NCBI GenBank assembly: GCA_029747585.1
Contig: JAPEVF010000808.1
Location: forward strand, 1 to 20,154
Source: Pleurotus djamor
Lineage: Eukaryota > Basidiomycota > Agaricomycetes > Agaricales > Pleurotaceae
Reading direction: 5' to 3'
DNA length: 20,154 bases
Below, piece after piece: positions 9,433 through 19,805 of the stretch (position 1 is its first letter; each line of letters opens with the position of its first letter). A program made the translations under genes and the position numbers. The notes under the pieces are model-generated. The model saw only the letters and a program-made list of their open reading frames with translations. It was not told the origin of the DNA and ran no database searches.

Positions 9433-11048
9433 ATGTCAGGGGTGCACAACGGAGTGGACCGCAAGGACCGTATTCCCTCCCCAAGTGACGCCTCGTCATC
9501 CCAGTCTCGTGGGAATGTCGTCGACCACCAAGCTCCGAATGGTGAGTTCATTCCATCTCTGCCCCCCACTTTACATGCAAATACTGGAGGTTGCTTGTCA
9601 TGGAAGTGACCGATGAACAACCAACAGGACAAAGGCGCTCAATGGACCCAAAGACACATCTCATCAACGTCCAACCCCTCAAGCGCGCCGAAATGCAGGT
9701 GTGCATTTTTGCTTATACCAATCTCCGTTCGACCCTCGTTTCTGAGACATGTATCGCTGTGTAGCCGTCGTACGCGCAAGATCTCGGTACAGGAGAGGTC
9801 AGTCCACTGCACCCTTTGTTCTCGCCATGACTTCAACCAATACGCTCTCCAGGTAACACACGGTATCTACGGCTCTCTCATCCACGGCCTCGGCTCTGTC
9901 ATGGGCTTTTTTGGAGCCTTCCCATGCTGCCCGTGTCCCAATCCCTTCCGCAACGTCCAACAAGGTCAACCCGCCCATCATCTACTCTCTTACCACCCAT
10001 CGTTCTAACTCCACATCTCCCCATCACATCACAGGCTCTGTCGGCTTGGTCTCTCGATTCGGACAGTTCTACAAATCCGTCGACCCAGGTCTCGTACAAG
10101 TAAACGTCTGCACAGAATCCCTCCGTATCGTCGATGTCAAAATCCAAATCAGCCCTATTGGAAGACAAACAGTAATGTACGTCCATCCCCCCCNCTCCCC
10201 CAAATCCTCCCCCATCACCCCACCCCAACCATTCTGACACACACACTACTGAATAGCACCCGTGATAACGTCAATGTCGAGATGTAAGTTATCCAATAAC
10301 CCACACCTTTCACACGCGCAAGCGTCTTCGCCAATCCTTGGCTAACTTTTTTCCCCAAATCTCAGCGACTCGGTTATCTACTTCCAAATCTGCAACCCCT
10401 ACCGCGCCGCCTTCGGCATAACCGACCTCCGCCAAGCCCTCATCGAACGCGCCCAAACAACCCTCCGCCACGTCGTCGGTGCGCGTGCCGTCCAAAGTGT
10501 CGTCACAGAACGCGAAGCCATCGCATTTGAAATCGCCGAAATCGTAGGCGACGTAGCGGACAAATGGGGCGTCGCGATCGAGGGGATTTTGATTAAGGAT
10601 ATTATCTTTTCGGCGGAGGTGTCTGCTTCGTTGTCGTCGGCGGCGCAGCAGAAGAGGATTGGGGAGAGTAAGGTTATTGCGGCGAGGGCGGAGGTGGATG
10701 CGGCGAGGTTGATGAGGCAGGCGGCGGATATTTTGGCGTCGCCGGCTGCGATGCAGATTAGGCAGTTGGAGGCTTGTGAGTTGTTCTCCTTTCGATCTTC
10801 ACTTTGTTTTGTGTGTGGGGGTTTTTATTCAAAACTAACCTTTTCTTTTAGTGCAACAAATGGCGAAATCATCAGGGAGCAAAGTCATATTTGTACCCAT
10901 GCAGCTGCAAAGTGACGTTGTCGGCCAAATGGTCAACCCACAAGAAGGCAGCACATCCGCATATGGCGCGACGCTCGCGAACGAATCAGGTGAAGGCGTC
11001 GGTGCAGCTGGTCGAGCCGCGTTGCTGAATAGTATAGCAGAGGTATAG
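9433..11048 (+). CDS. Stomatin-family (SPFH/Band 7) membrane protein
   Basis: Exons 9433-9541, 9628-9698, 9765-9797, 9853-9964, 10035-10176, 10257-10283, 10366-10775 and 10852-11048 join to 366 aa; introns are 55-86 nt. The first 70 residues are polar. A hydrophobic hairpin segment follows (HGLGSVMGFFGAFP, about 82-95), ending in a CCPC cluster (96-99), a likely palmitoylation site. The Band 7 domain begins at GLVSRFGQFYKSVDPGL and includes VITRDNVNVEIDSVIYF, ALIERAQTTLRHVVG and WGVAIEGILIKDI. The coiled-coil-like RIGESKVIAARAEVDAARLM and the C-terminal oligomerisation segment (SKVIFVPM) complete the fold. Such proteins scaffold cholesterol/ergosterol-rich microdomains and modulate channels. 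The reading is complete and ends in a normal stop. The N at 10194 falls in an intron with C-runs and does not affect coding. Confidence 0.95.
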
Positions 11049-12047
11049 GTATATTCCTACCAACTTCGCTGAATCCCCACCCTCTTCGCACCTTCCCATC
11101 CTCCCATCGATTCGCACATACGCTCTCCCTCTCTCCCACTATCCGTAGGACATCCTACATTCCCGGCGCCACTCATCAGTGTCATCTCTTCTTGCTTATC
11201 CTACTGTACACGAACCCCTTTCTTCGTCTTCGTTCACGTCTTCTTATTCCCTTGACCCAACCATCCGGTCATCTACCCCACTTCTCCCATTGTACCCTGT
11301 ATGTATAGCTTCTTCTCTCAAGCCTCCTTCATGCCCATTGGCTATTTGCTACGTTTATACGTTTTATACGACGACTTGTTCCCGTACAGACTACCCCTCT
11401 TGTTGAGATAACCATAATTACATTACCTTTTCTGTTGCCCATTCGAATTCTGTTTTTTGATACTTTCGCTACGTCATTTACTATTTCGATGAATCGCCAA
11501 TGTCATCATATATCGTATCTTTGTACCAAGTCTATCAGCTGGGACAACAACGTTCAACGATGATGTATTTTCGCGATAATGATATCACGCAATCAAGCAA
11601 GCATACATGTACTTGCTTGCGGTATGTACATTGTAAATGGGATACAAATTGTATACACATCAAGTTGAAGGAATGAGATTGAGACTGAGATTGAGATTCG
11701 AGTAAAAAGAGGGGAAGGAGGAGGAGAGTCGATAATGTTATAAGTAATCTGAATCAAAGAACCCAGTGTGAGAACGAATTTCGTTGGTGAAACGTTAGTA
11801 CATGACAAGTAGTTGCTACATCCAATGGGAGTGGGAGTGAGGGAGAAATCTGAGTAAGTATGGTATGTATACTGCGGTAATGCCCAAAACGGAGAAGGAG
11901 AGAAAGTCAGGAGAACGAGATCATCGAAGAGGTATACATAGACGAAGTAGATGCGAGATGCAGGTGATGAGGTGGATGATGCAAGGAGGCTCGAGAGCCT
12001 ATAGGTATGGGTTTTGACAAGGCCGAGGACGAGGACGAGGGTTGGCT
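11049..12047. other. Convergent 3' intergenic region
   Basis: The stomatin and RGS genes point towards each other here, so this should hold both 3' UTRs. The longest open frame (minus, 12267-11593) is rich in Ser, Leu, Tyr and Pro, with no recognisable motif. It overlaps the last coding exon of the RGS gene in another frame and is probably not a gene. No obvious AATAAA-type signal was found next to either stop. Confidence 0.5.
11675..11698 (+). repeat. Short hexanucleotide repeat (GAGAYT)4
   Basis: Four consecutive GAGATT/GAGACT units, in a purine-rich stretch of the 3' intergenic region. Confidence 0.75.
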
Positions 12048-14751
12048 TCATATCGGGCTTGGGACGGCAAACACAATCGCCGCAAAGACCTAAACAAGAA
12101 GAGAACACACCCATCGAAAAAAGCGTCAGCGATTTCACACAGACGAGGATGAGGGGGGGTATTAGAGGGAGCGGATAAACAGTCCATGCAGATGGATAAT
12201 ATACGTGTGGGTGTGTGAAAAGTGAGAGAGCCAGTAAAGAGCGAAGAGCCGACGAATGTTCTTTCACCGGAAGAACATATCTTCATCTGAAAAGTAGGTG
12301 ACGGCAGAGGGAAAAGGTGTGAACGTCGCCAGCATAGCAACGATGTTCCATGAACGAAGCCATTTTGCAAAGAACAAAATTCATATGCATTCGGAATGCG
12401 GCAGGCGGCAAATGGAAAGTGGAAAGAAGGGGGAGGTGGGGTNAAATGTCGGGCGAAGAACAAGGACAAAAATCAAAACCCAAGCCAAAGAACGAGGATA
12501 CTCACCACCACATAGACGAACCCCACCAACCAAATGGCGTTCATAGTCTGCCTATGGACAGCTTTTATTCGATGATCCTGCACAACCCTCTCCGGTCCAA
12601 ATATCGGTGGTCGCGGGAGCTTCGATGCGTGATCGTATTTATTGTCATCCCGTGTCGTTTGATCGTTGCGTCCAGTGTGATTGTTGTGTCCATGAGGTGA
12701 GGAGTCCGGATCTGATGTGGCGTTCAAGAACGGCGCGACGAGGGAGATGGTCTTGGAATCGAGAGTAGAAGCAGCGTCGTGAAGCGTGGGGGCGGTGTAT
12801 GATACCAATGGTTCGTCGAGTGAAGGTGGTGCGTAGACGTCTCCATGGCCATGCGAGCTGACTGTATTCGCGTGGAGTGTGGATTGAGAGTACATAGACG
12901 AAGGCGGATGCCGGAGGAAAGAACTTGGGCGCAACGTCGTCTGCCGGTCGTGATTTGGAGCCTTTTCATCCGAACAAGGAATTTCCGAGTCGGTGATGAC
13001 CCGTTCAACAAAATGCCGACTTTCTTCATCAGATTCCGAGAGTTCCCAAGAATGCAGTTGCACACCGTTTCGGCTCCAAACTTGATTGCAGAACCTAAGG
13101 CAATGTAATCAGAGATGATCGCAATGACGCTTGCCATGATGGGGTGGGGAGGAAAGGCGTACCCTCGGGAAGCAGCGAATAACTGCATCGAGCCGAACCA
13201 CGCCCAAGGGAGTGAGAACAGCCGCCATGCACGGTTCCGGGATGGTGTATCGGGTAGCATCCGAATCAGAGTTATCGCAACAGCGAGGCTGCCGAGTATG
13301 TGGAGAACACCACAGAAATACCTATGCAAATACCACGCAGCTCAATCAACTGATGACCCACAAAACAATATATCAGAAACCTACCAAAATAACTGTTTAG
13401 GTCGATTAATGTTCGCCGTGGAGAAAGCCAGGAACCGCGGCAAGCTTGTCCGTTCGACCAGCTCATAGACTTCTTCATATGCGGGGAGAAACTATAAACA
13501 AAAAGGACCGCAAAGGAAGATAAGAAGGGCGGACGAATATGGTTTAATTAGACGGCGCTACATACGACGTCTGGGTGCGTGTTGAGCACGAGATCTCTGA
13601 CAACCGTGTCACGAACGATCTCGTCGAGCGAGAGTTCTTTCGTCGCGCCAGGCTGGAAGAACGTAGCGACAATACGCATGCATTCTAGGCGAAAAGGTTG
13701 TTTGCCATGAATACACGGATTTTGACATTGCTCGGGTTGTGTTGGAGGTTTGGTTTTGACATCACCATGCGGTACTGAGGATGTTACTTTATTTGGATCG
13801 GTTGGGGTGCCGGCAAATGGGGGAGGATTGAGTGACGATGACAAAAGTGGGACAAGGGAAACTCGGTGAGGTGTGTAGGGAGTGACAGGCGTGGAAGGCG
13901 AAGAAGGTGGTGGCGAAGCAGGGATCGGGGAAAGTGATGTCGTCAAGGGGGTTAAGGTGGTTGGTCGGTCCCCAAGCCAAGCAGCCTGAGGAGGAGACGC
14001 AGTGCTGAAATGCTGGTCGAGTAGACATCTGCCTCGGCATGGCTGGGACTGAGCTTGAGATAGATTATTAAAGGCACGCTGCTCGAGATCGACACGAGAA
14101 GGGCTCGAAGGGGACCGATATTCCGAAGAACCTGGGCTATGAGCCTTTTCGACCTCGGAAAGCGCGAAGAATCGCTTTCGATAGTCCTGAAGGGCGAAGT
14201 TAGTCTAGGACGAGGACAATGGTATAAACCCCGGAGACAGGAATTTAATTGCACGGTGGCAGGGTCAATTGACGGAATCCGTGGAAAGCAAGACACGGGT
14301 GCAGAACGGGACGTGGAAAATGGCAGATGTGAAGAACTGGACTGAAAGGCTAAGTCCATACCTGGAACCAAACGATAAACTGCAGATTCTCGACGGAAAA
14401 CTCCTGAAGCAGGACGAGGGTACGCGTTAAAGACAGAAATATTAGGCGAAAAGTGTGCGCAGACCTTGAAAGTGAGATATCGCTCGAAATCAGATAGGCT
14501 TGTGAGGGCATCAAAGGGATGTCAGTGGCGTCCCGCAGGCGTGTCTGTCAAACGTGCCCACCTAATGGGAGAGCAGGTGTCCCCCGACAATATCTGGGCT
14601 ATAAGTCTGGTTCAGCTAATGGCTCGAGAACGTGGATGTCGATGGCCAACGCACCAAGCGAAACTTTGTCGAGATGGGGCCTCAGATTGAGCCTTGCTGC
14701 CCAAGGAGACAATTTAGCGACATAGCTCTTTGTCCGACGAGCCTTTGCCAT
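12048..14751 (-). CDS. RGS-domain protein with C-terminal transmembrane helices (Rax1-like)
   Basis: Exons 14751-14655, 14598-14562, 14498-14465, 14403-14362, 14186-13566, 13491-13385, 13321-13163, 13094-12506 and 12089-12048 join to 575 aa. The RGS fold is in two parts. The first half has ILSGDTCSPISLSDFERYL and KEFSVENLQFIVWFQDYRKRF (about 35-80). A Ser/Pro-rich insert of about 150 residues follows. The second half is FRLECMRIVATFF (from 235) through ELSLDEIVRDTV and VYELVERTSLPRFLAFS. Two membrane helices come next (YFCGVLHILGSLAVAITLI, and the stretch around LPWAWFGSMQLFAA), then a polar region and a last helix ending VFAAIVFAVPSPI. This is the order of yeast Rax1, a polarity/bud-site factor; RGS domains act on G-alpha subunits. 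Reading through the last donor instead of splicing (416-nt intron) ends at 12473 with a different helix end (572 aa). The 175-nt intron at 14187-14361 is also unusually long. Confidence 0.86.
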
Positions 14752-15829
14752 TGAAGGAATGGACTCGTCTGTTCGTGTCTGTCGGAATCAGCTAGATGAG
14801 CGGGGGAAGCTGTTGGCGACAGAGGCGAATTGCGGCGAGATGGGCAGGAGGAGGTGGCGAAATCACAAGAGGAAGGGGGCAAGCATCTGGTAGCGATGAT
14901 GATATAAGTCTGAAAGAGAAGACCCCTAGGGAACGGGTCGGCCCTTTGACCAGATCGGAGGAGAAAAGGCACATGGGAACTTGCCTGACACCAAGAATGT
15001 TGCCTTCCCCTCTCACATTCGATTCCCGGCTAGTCTTTTCTGGACATCAACCCCAGGGTACTTAATAGGTGGCAACCACGGAATCCACTTCTCTCTTCCA
15101 CAAAGCATGACCGTGGAAGCTCGTTGCGTTGGCCGAGACGATGTGCTTAAAAGAATTTGCCCTCGGTGATTCAGCGCATTACCTCTTGTGTCGAGGGCAA
15201 AACAGCGAAACGAGACCGTGACTGACTGTTGAATTCCAAGATGGAAGCATGCCTCGAAGCATTTATGGTAGCAAAACTGGGGATACGAAGGAATTGGAAA
15301 CGTATATCAAGCTTCAAGTAGGTTCCTACTTATGATCTTCTGCAAACTCAAAGCCAAGCTTGGTCTAGACGTTTTGCCCGAGGCTAAGGCAGCTCTGTAA
15401 CCTTTGATGATTTCGCCGCACATGCTTCAAAACTCCACTTCGTCGGCATCCATCTCCCCTATCAGCCCCTAATCGACTGAACACACCTGGAACGTGTTTC
15501 ATCGTCGTTTCACCGACTTCAACATTCCCCAAGAGGCTGCGTATCGTTGGCACCGTGATTCCACTTTCCGCGTATCACCAGGCAGGGTCGGACACGATGC
15601 CAGCCGTATATAATCCCCCCCTCCAACGCTTCCAATTCTCTAAGCTTGGTCTTCACCCTCGATAAACAAGCACGGTCTTGTTCATCCCGTCCTCTCTTCA
15701 TCGCAGCACAACAAGCTAGTCTTGTTCTCGCCTCGCACTCCTCACACAAAACTTGACGTTTTGCCCATTTGATTCCTTCAAATTTGTGTTGTCCTTCTTC
15801 CACCAATCCCTTCTCACCACCAAATCAAC
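14752..15829. promoter_or_regulatory. Divergent upstream region of the RGS and secreted-protein genes
   Basis: About 1.1 kb without a supported gene separates two outward-facing starts. Open frames here are short and motif-free. The right end carries a TATA-like element (separate entry) and a pyrimidine-rich leader before the secreted-protein ATG. I see no strong core element on the RGS side. Confidence 0.5.
15607..15614 (+). promoter_or_regulatory. TATA-like element of the small secreted-protein gene
   Basis: TATATAAT, followed by a C-run, lies about 216 nt upstream of the ATG at 15830. If used, it implies a 5' leader of roughly 190 nt. The assignment is inferred from sequence and position. 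Confidence 0.5.
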
Positions 15830-16192
15830 ATGCGTTTCTCATTCACCGCCGCTACCGTCGTCGCTGTCGCTGTTGCCGGTTCCTTCGTCAACTCGGCCAT
15901 CATCCCCCGCCGCGCGATGAACCTCTCCCGCATCGAATCCCGGTACTTCAATGACTATGTTGAAGCCGAAGCTCGCGATGTTCCTGAAGTTCGTTCGGAA
16001 CAATACGATCGCGGCTACGCTGGGTCTACCTACCGTGCTCGCGCCCACCCACGGGATTTCACCAGGAGAGTTGCTGCCGCAAGCTATGAAGAAGAAGAAG
16101 TTGAGGCCCGAGATGAGCAGGAGCCGCCCGTGATCCCTGCATACTACGCTCGGGCCCATGCTAGAGAATTCATCAAACGTGGTCAATACTGA
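15830..16192 (+). CDS. Small secreted protein with two internal repeats and dibasic sites
   Basis: This is a single-exon frame of 120 aa. It starts with a clear signal peptide: basic MRFSF, a hydrophobic core, then FVNSA with probable cleavage near residue 23. The mature part has two degenerate units. Each has an acidic EARD segment and then an aromatic/basic block: YRARAHPRDFTRR (68-80) and YARAHAREFIKR (106-117). Both blocks end in RR or KR, and another RR lies at 27-28, so Kex2-type processing into small peptides is plausible. There are no cysteines in the mature region, which argues against a Cys-knit effector or hydrophobin. I cannot assign a known family. The ATG context is good (AAATCAACATGC), and the gene has a TATA box and leader. 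A possible 3' UTR intron follows the stop codon. Confidence 0.75.
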   Translation: MRFSFTAATVVAVAVAGSFVNSAIIPRRAMNLSRIESRYFNDYVEAEARDVPEVRSEQYDRGYAGSTYRARAHPRDFTRRVAAASYEEEEVEARDEQEPPVIPAYYARAHAREFIKRGQY

Positions 16193-16507
16193 GCAGGTTA
16201 GTCTTTTTTCGTCTCTTGATCTTTACCCCAGTCACTTATAAAATCTCTTCATCCACAGATCCCTCTCAGTTGCGTCTATGAAATGGAATATATGGAAGAA
16301 ACAGGAGCCCTTAGCTGGGAACGACCTGATGATTGAGAGGCCACCGCATCCTTCAAGATGGTCCTTCTCTTGATATACGATACGCGCCCTGGATAAGCAG
16401 ATGATATGTATACGATACCCGTCCCATCCGTATATATCATGCCAATTTTATTCACTCAACGAATGACCACACGCGAGAGGTACTGATCCTTCAAGCTGTC
16501 AACAAAT
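16193..16507. other. Convergent 3' region with a possible 3' UTR intron
   Basis: Just after the secreted protein's stop, 16197-16258 has a GTTAGT donor and a TCCACAG acceptor, so it could be a 62-nt intron in the 3' UTR. The rest separates this gene from the 3' end of the MFS gene. No other gene is seen. Confidence 0.4.
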
Positions 16508-18486
16508 TTACAAGATGTACCTAAATCCCTGGACCTTGATTCCCCTCTCTCGCTCGTCCTCCTCCATCTTCCTATTCAGAGAGGCCAGGTGCTGTCTGAA
16601 TATCCAACACATGAATATCGTACATCCCGCAGTGGCTATACATATTCCATACGAGTTGCGGTACGTCGGTCCCCAAGGCTTTGGCCACACATACGAGCCC
16701 GCGATATTCCCCAGTTGAGAGACGGCGTTCATCAAGGCTAGGGCAACGGCACGTTTGGATGGTGGGCGAGGGAATGAGTTACTCATCCATGCGTAGAGGA
16801 CGACGAACCCCGCGTATGACTGGGCCATCAGGAATCTGGGTGGTGATGAGTGCTCATAATTAAGAAAATAGGTGTGTTTGACGTACAACGACACATATCG
16901 TGCAGCGGTGTTCATGGTGCAAATCGCTATGACAAACCCAACGATACCGAGACCCAATGAGAGAGTTATATGGAAGAACCGTTCATTCGTTTTATCTGAA
17001 TGCCTATCGTAAAGGGCGGTATCAGTACGCCGCACATCACAGGGAGATTGGAGAGGCACCTAGACAACACGAACGCGAATATTGCTGTGAACACAAATGG
17101 TGGCGCACATAGCAACAACGAAACGGTAGTATCGAACCCCATGGTGGCGCTCAAGGTGGGGAAATACGCGTTAAATGAAAGAGCGACGACTTGGGAAGTA
17201 AGCGTTACAGCCAACCACCAGACTTTCCAATCCGTAATCGCCAACCAGAAGCCATGGAAATGGCCCGAAAGCCGTTTGGAGTGTCTGGCTTATCATGGGG
17301 CGTCAGTTCAGTCTCGCCTTGATCGCCAACACCGACATCCTCTTCCATGCGTCGCATGGCGAGTCGTCTTTCCATTGGAGAAAGCCAGGGCGTTGTTGTG
17401 GGGAAATCTGGGAGGATGAATATCGCAAGGACTGCAACGAAGATAGTGAGGGCACCCTCGATGTAGAAAAGCCATCTTCAAGAGCGAGTACACATCAGTA
17501 CGACTATTACTTTGGAAAGCGGGGGACAAGTCATGCACCTCCAAGCTGCGTGTCCAAGCTTGCCATCCATTCCGCTGAGGATTCCAGAGGCAATGAGGGA
17601 ACCAAACGCATTTGATATGATATTACCGCAATACAAGATGGCCGTGCGTAAGCCGATTTCGTTCCTCGTGTACCATTTCGAGAGTAAGAAGAGGGCTCCC
17701 TGGACGTAAGGTTCAGTTAGCTTGCTAACACCCCTCAGCCCCAAGAAAGGACACACTCACCGGGAAGAATGCAGCTTCCATGAAACCCAGGAAGAATCTG
17801 GTGAGTAATGCACCAACGAAGCTAATACATCTTCAGTTTGGAGATCGAGGGAATGATAAGTGGCAACCGACTTTTCAGTGATGCCTGGGTAATGGGTCAG
17901 TAAATATAGGTACTGCTGATGATCAGACTAACCCGTCAGGACGGAGATCATTCCCCATATGATCATGCAAGCTGGTAGATATAACGATGGTTTCCCAATC
18001 CAATTCAAAAACATGTTTCTGCAGAGCATGTTAGTTCTATAGACAGACAGAGACGAGGCGACGTACGAGGGGATCTGCATGATGATATATCCAACGTATA
18101 AAATCGACAGAAGGGTAGCGAACTCGGCACCCTGGAGATGGAGATCGGCCTCAAACCCTTTCAGTCGAGCAGCACTGTCGATGAAACGTTCAGGGAAGTC
18201 TCAATAGAAGGGTTTTGTCACTACTTACCCAGCATTGTTTCGATCTATCTTTGGACCTCGTCAGGAATGGAGTGTGGCAAAAGCAGGGGGGCGTACACAC
18301 ATAATTTAAGATGTAGATCACAATCAGGATGCTCATTCGAAGGTCGATCTTCCAAAGCAATTTCTTTTCTAAGACGAGACGAGCCTCCCTTCCTCCGAAT
18401 TCAGCGTCTGGGTCGGCTGCAGGATGACTGAGGGTTTCTTCATGGACGTGGTCCGTCGAACTTGACTTGTCGTCGCCAGTGTGCAT
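16508..18486 (-). CDS. MFS transporter, anion:cation symporter (allantoate/nicotinate permease-like) family
   Basis: Exons 18486-18301, 18248-18229, 18174-18067, 18018-17933, 17884-17872, 17821-17761, 17699-17539, 17475-17060, 17003-16887 and 16835-16508. Fifth exon: only 13 nt. Family marks in order: KKLLWKIDLRMSILIVIYILNY (TM1), IDRNNAGAARLKGFEADL, FATLLSILYVGYIIMQIPSN, FFLGFMEAAFFPGALFLLSKWY, RWLFYIEGALTIF, FILPDFPTTTPWLSPMERR, DWKVWWLAVTLTSQVVALS, RHSDKTNERFFHI and the C-terminal GFRYIL. Such proteins are plasma-membrane carriers for small organic acids or vitamins; the substrate cannot be read. In the central loop the frame changes between EEDVGVGDQGE and HGFWLAITDW. One missing base in the CCC run at 17263-17265 would explain it (498 aa if corrected). 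A 44-nt intron at 17289-17332 is the alternative (483 aa). Confidence 0.9.
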
Positions 18487-19246
18487 AATCGTCGTTGGTA
18501 GTTGGGTAGTTGATGAGGAGGCCTATGAGCTCTGGGAAGCACCCTCTAGTACAACCATATGCCACACGGAGCGTGTACGGATTTTTGACATCAGGTGGAC
18601 CAACCGTGGGGAAAGAAGGAGAAGAATGGGGCAGAAACCCCATTCGTGGCCACGAATATAGCGCCATTAAAGTTTCTCTTCGAGTTCTTCATGAAGGAAC
18701 TGGCCCTGCTATCGCCAACACTCGCAGCGCGCCCATGGCGAGCTACGAGATTGCTCTCGTTACAGCCATTTGGATGGTGCTAACTCTGAACGGCATGCTC
18801 TGGTGGATCATTAATGCATTCTCGGGCTTGATGTAGCGACTGAGCCTTGAGATGGACCTAAAATGGATATGTGAGTTGTGTTTGAAGGACACTGTTGGGA
18901 TGTGAGATTGCCAAAATCACTGACGCCCATGGCTTCAACTGCTCCCACCCTTGTCTCGAATCTCGATCCTCAGTTGAATGGTCGATCGCGTCAGGACGTC
19001 CTGCCCGAAATCCTTGTGCTAGGGCTCACTTGGTACGTACTTATTGGGCTGTCTTTTGTTGTTGAGCTTTGGCTGAGCTTGGTCTTTGCTGATTGCTATT
19101 CAAGATCTCGATCAGTGCACGCGAAATTATGCGCCAACGCCAAGTAAGCAGCGCGGGGATGGATGCAAAGTCCGGTTTCGTATCCAGGAACTCGTATTTA
19201 AAAGGAGGAGTCCCTTACGAGCCCCCTCCAACCCCAGACTTGAGAT
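18487..19246. other. Divergent upstream region of the MFS and P450 genes
   Basis: No convincing gene in this 760-bp spacer. A plus frame ending at 18836 has a hydrophobic C-terminus, and another at 18930-19147 begins MASTAPTLVSNL. Neither has a recognisable domain, and both lie where promoters are expected. A TATTTAAAA element at 19195-19203, 44 nt before the P450 start codon, may be its TATA box. Confidence 0.45.
19195..19203 (+). promoter_or_regulatory. TATA-like element of the P450 gene
   Basis: TATTTAAAA followed by a purine-rich GGAGGAG stretch, 44 nt upstream of the ATG at 19247. This spacing would give a very short leader. Inferred. Confidence 0.45.
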
Positions 19247-19773
19247 ATGTCGCTTCCCATCGGCTTGCTTCACCTCCTCAAGCAACTTCCTGCCATAACT
19301 GCACCGTCTCTGTTTACTTTCGTTGTCCTCAAACACGGCTTCCCAAGAGTACTACCCTACACGTTGCCGGGTCTATTTACTGCTTTTGCCTCGGTACTGG
19401 CGACACCACTCTACACTCTCCTTTCTTCCACATACCGAGACTTTAACAACCGCAGAGCAGCTGCGAAAGCCAATGCTGTACTACCGACCTCAATCGAGGC
19501 CTCCTGGGGTGGCCTTTCAACTGCCAAAACCATACAACGCAATATCAAGACTGGGTATCCCGGTAATTCCGTTACTTCAGTGCTTATATTTGTATTAATC
19601 GTCAGTACGAAGGGGACAATTTCAAGATGTGGAGCGAGAGATATGGGAATACTTTCGCTTATGATATTTTGACAGAGCATGGGGTGTGTCTGGCTTCTTT
19701 CCTCACCCTTGGGGAACGCGTCTTACTCTGGTATCATAGGTTTTCACGACAGAACCGCATCACATCAAGGCTA
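19247..19773 (+). CDS. N-terminal part of a cytochrome P450 (CYP63-like), interrupted by an LTR element
   Basis: Exons 19247-19562, 19613-19683 and 19740-19773 read about 140 aa of the N-terminal region of a fungal P450. The start is hydrophobic (LLKQLPAITAPSLFTFVVL and a second stretch around LFTAFASVLATPLYTLL, membrane anchors). The family pattern follows: YRDFNNRRAAAKA, LPTSIEASWGGLSTAK, GYPGDNFKMWSERYGNTFAYDI, then FTTEPHHIKA. The I-helix, ExxR and haem-binding Cys motifs are absent, because the reading stops near 19773 and a copia-type LTR begins at 19806. A GTGGCG sequence at 19774 could be a donor, so the element may lie in an intron. The rest of the P450 would be beyond the window, after the element, if it survives. 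The gene is therefore probably disrupted or altered. CYP63 is recalled from motif similarity only. Confidence 0.78.
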
Positions 19774-19805
19774 GTGGCGATTTGCGCCCAATCAATTCAC
19801 CTATG

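Noticed and set aside
11593..12267. 224-codon minus-strand open frame
   Set aside because: Low-complexity Ser/Leu/Tyr/Pro composition, no motif, located in the convergent 3' region and overlapping the RGS last exon in another frame.
12724..13329. 201-codon minus-strand frame
   Set aside because: Its first part is RGS exon 7 in frame, but it then reads through an intron and continues in the wrong frame across exon 8.
15519..15806. 95-codon minus-strand Cys-containing frame
   Set aside because: Antisense to the TATA box and leader of the secreted-protein gene; the pattern is explained by the CT-rich leader.
18510..18836. Plus-strand frame ending in a hydrophobic helix
   Set aside because: No start context, domain or neighbouring exon; it lies in the divergent promoter region of the MFS and P450 genes.
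18930..19446. Possible spliced frame MASTAPTL... joined over an intron at about 19022
   Set aside because: It would overlap the well-supported P450 first exon in another frame; the acceptor choice is arbitrary and no family is recognisable.
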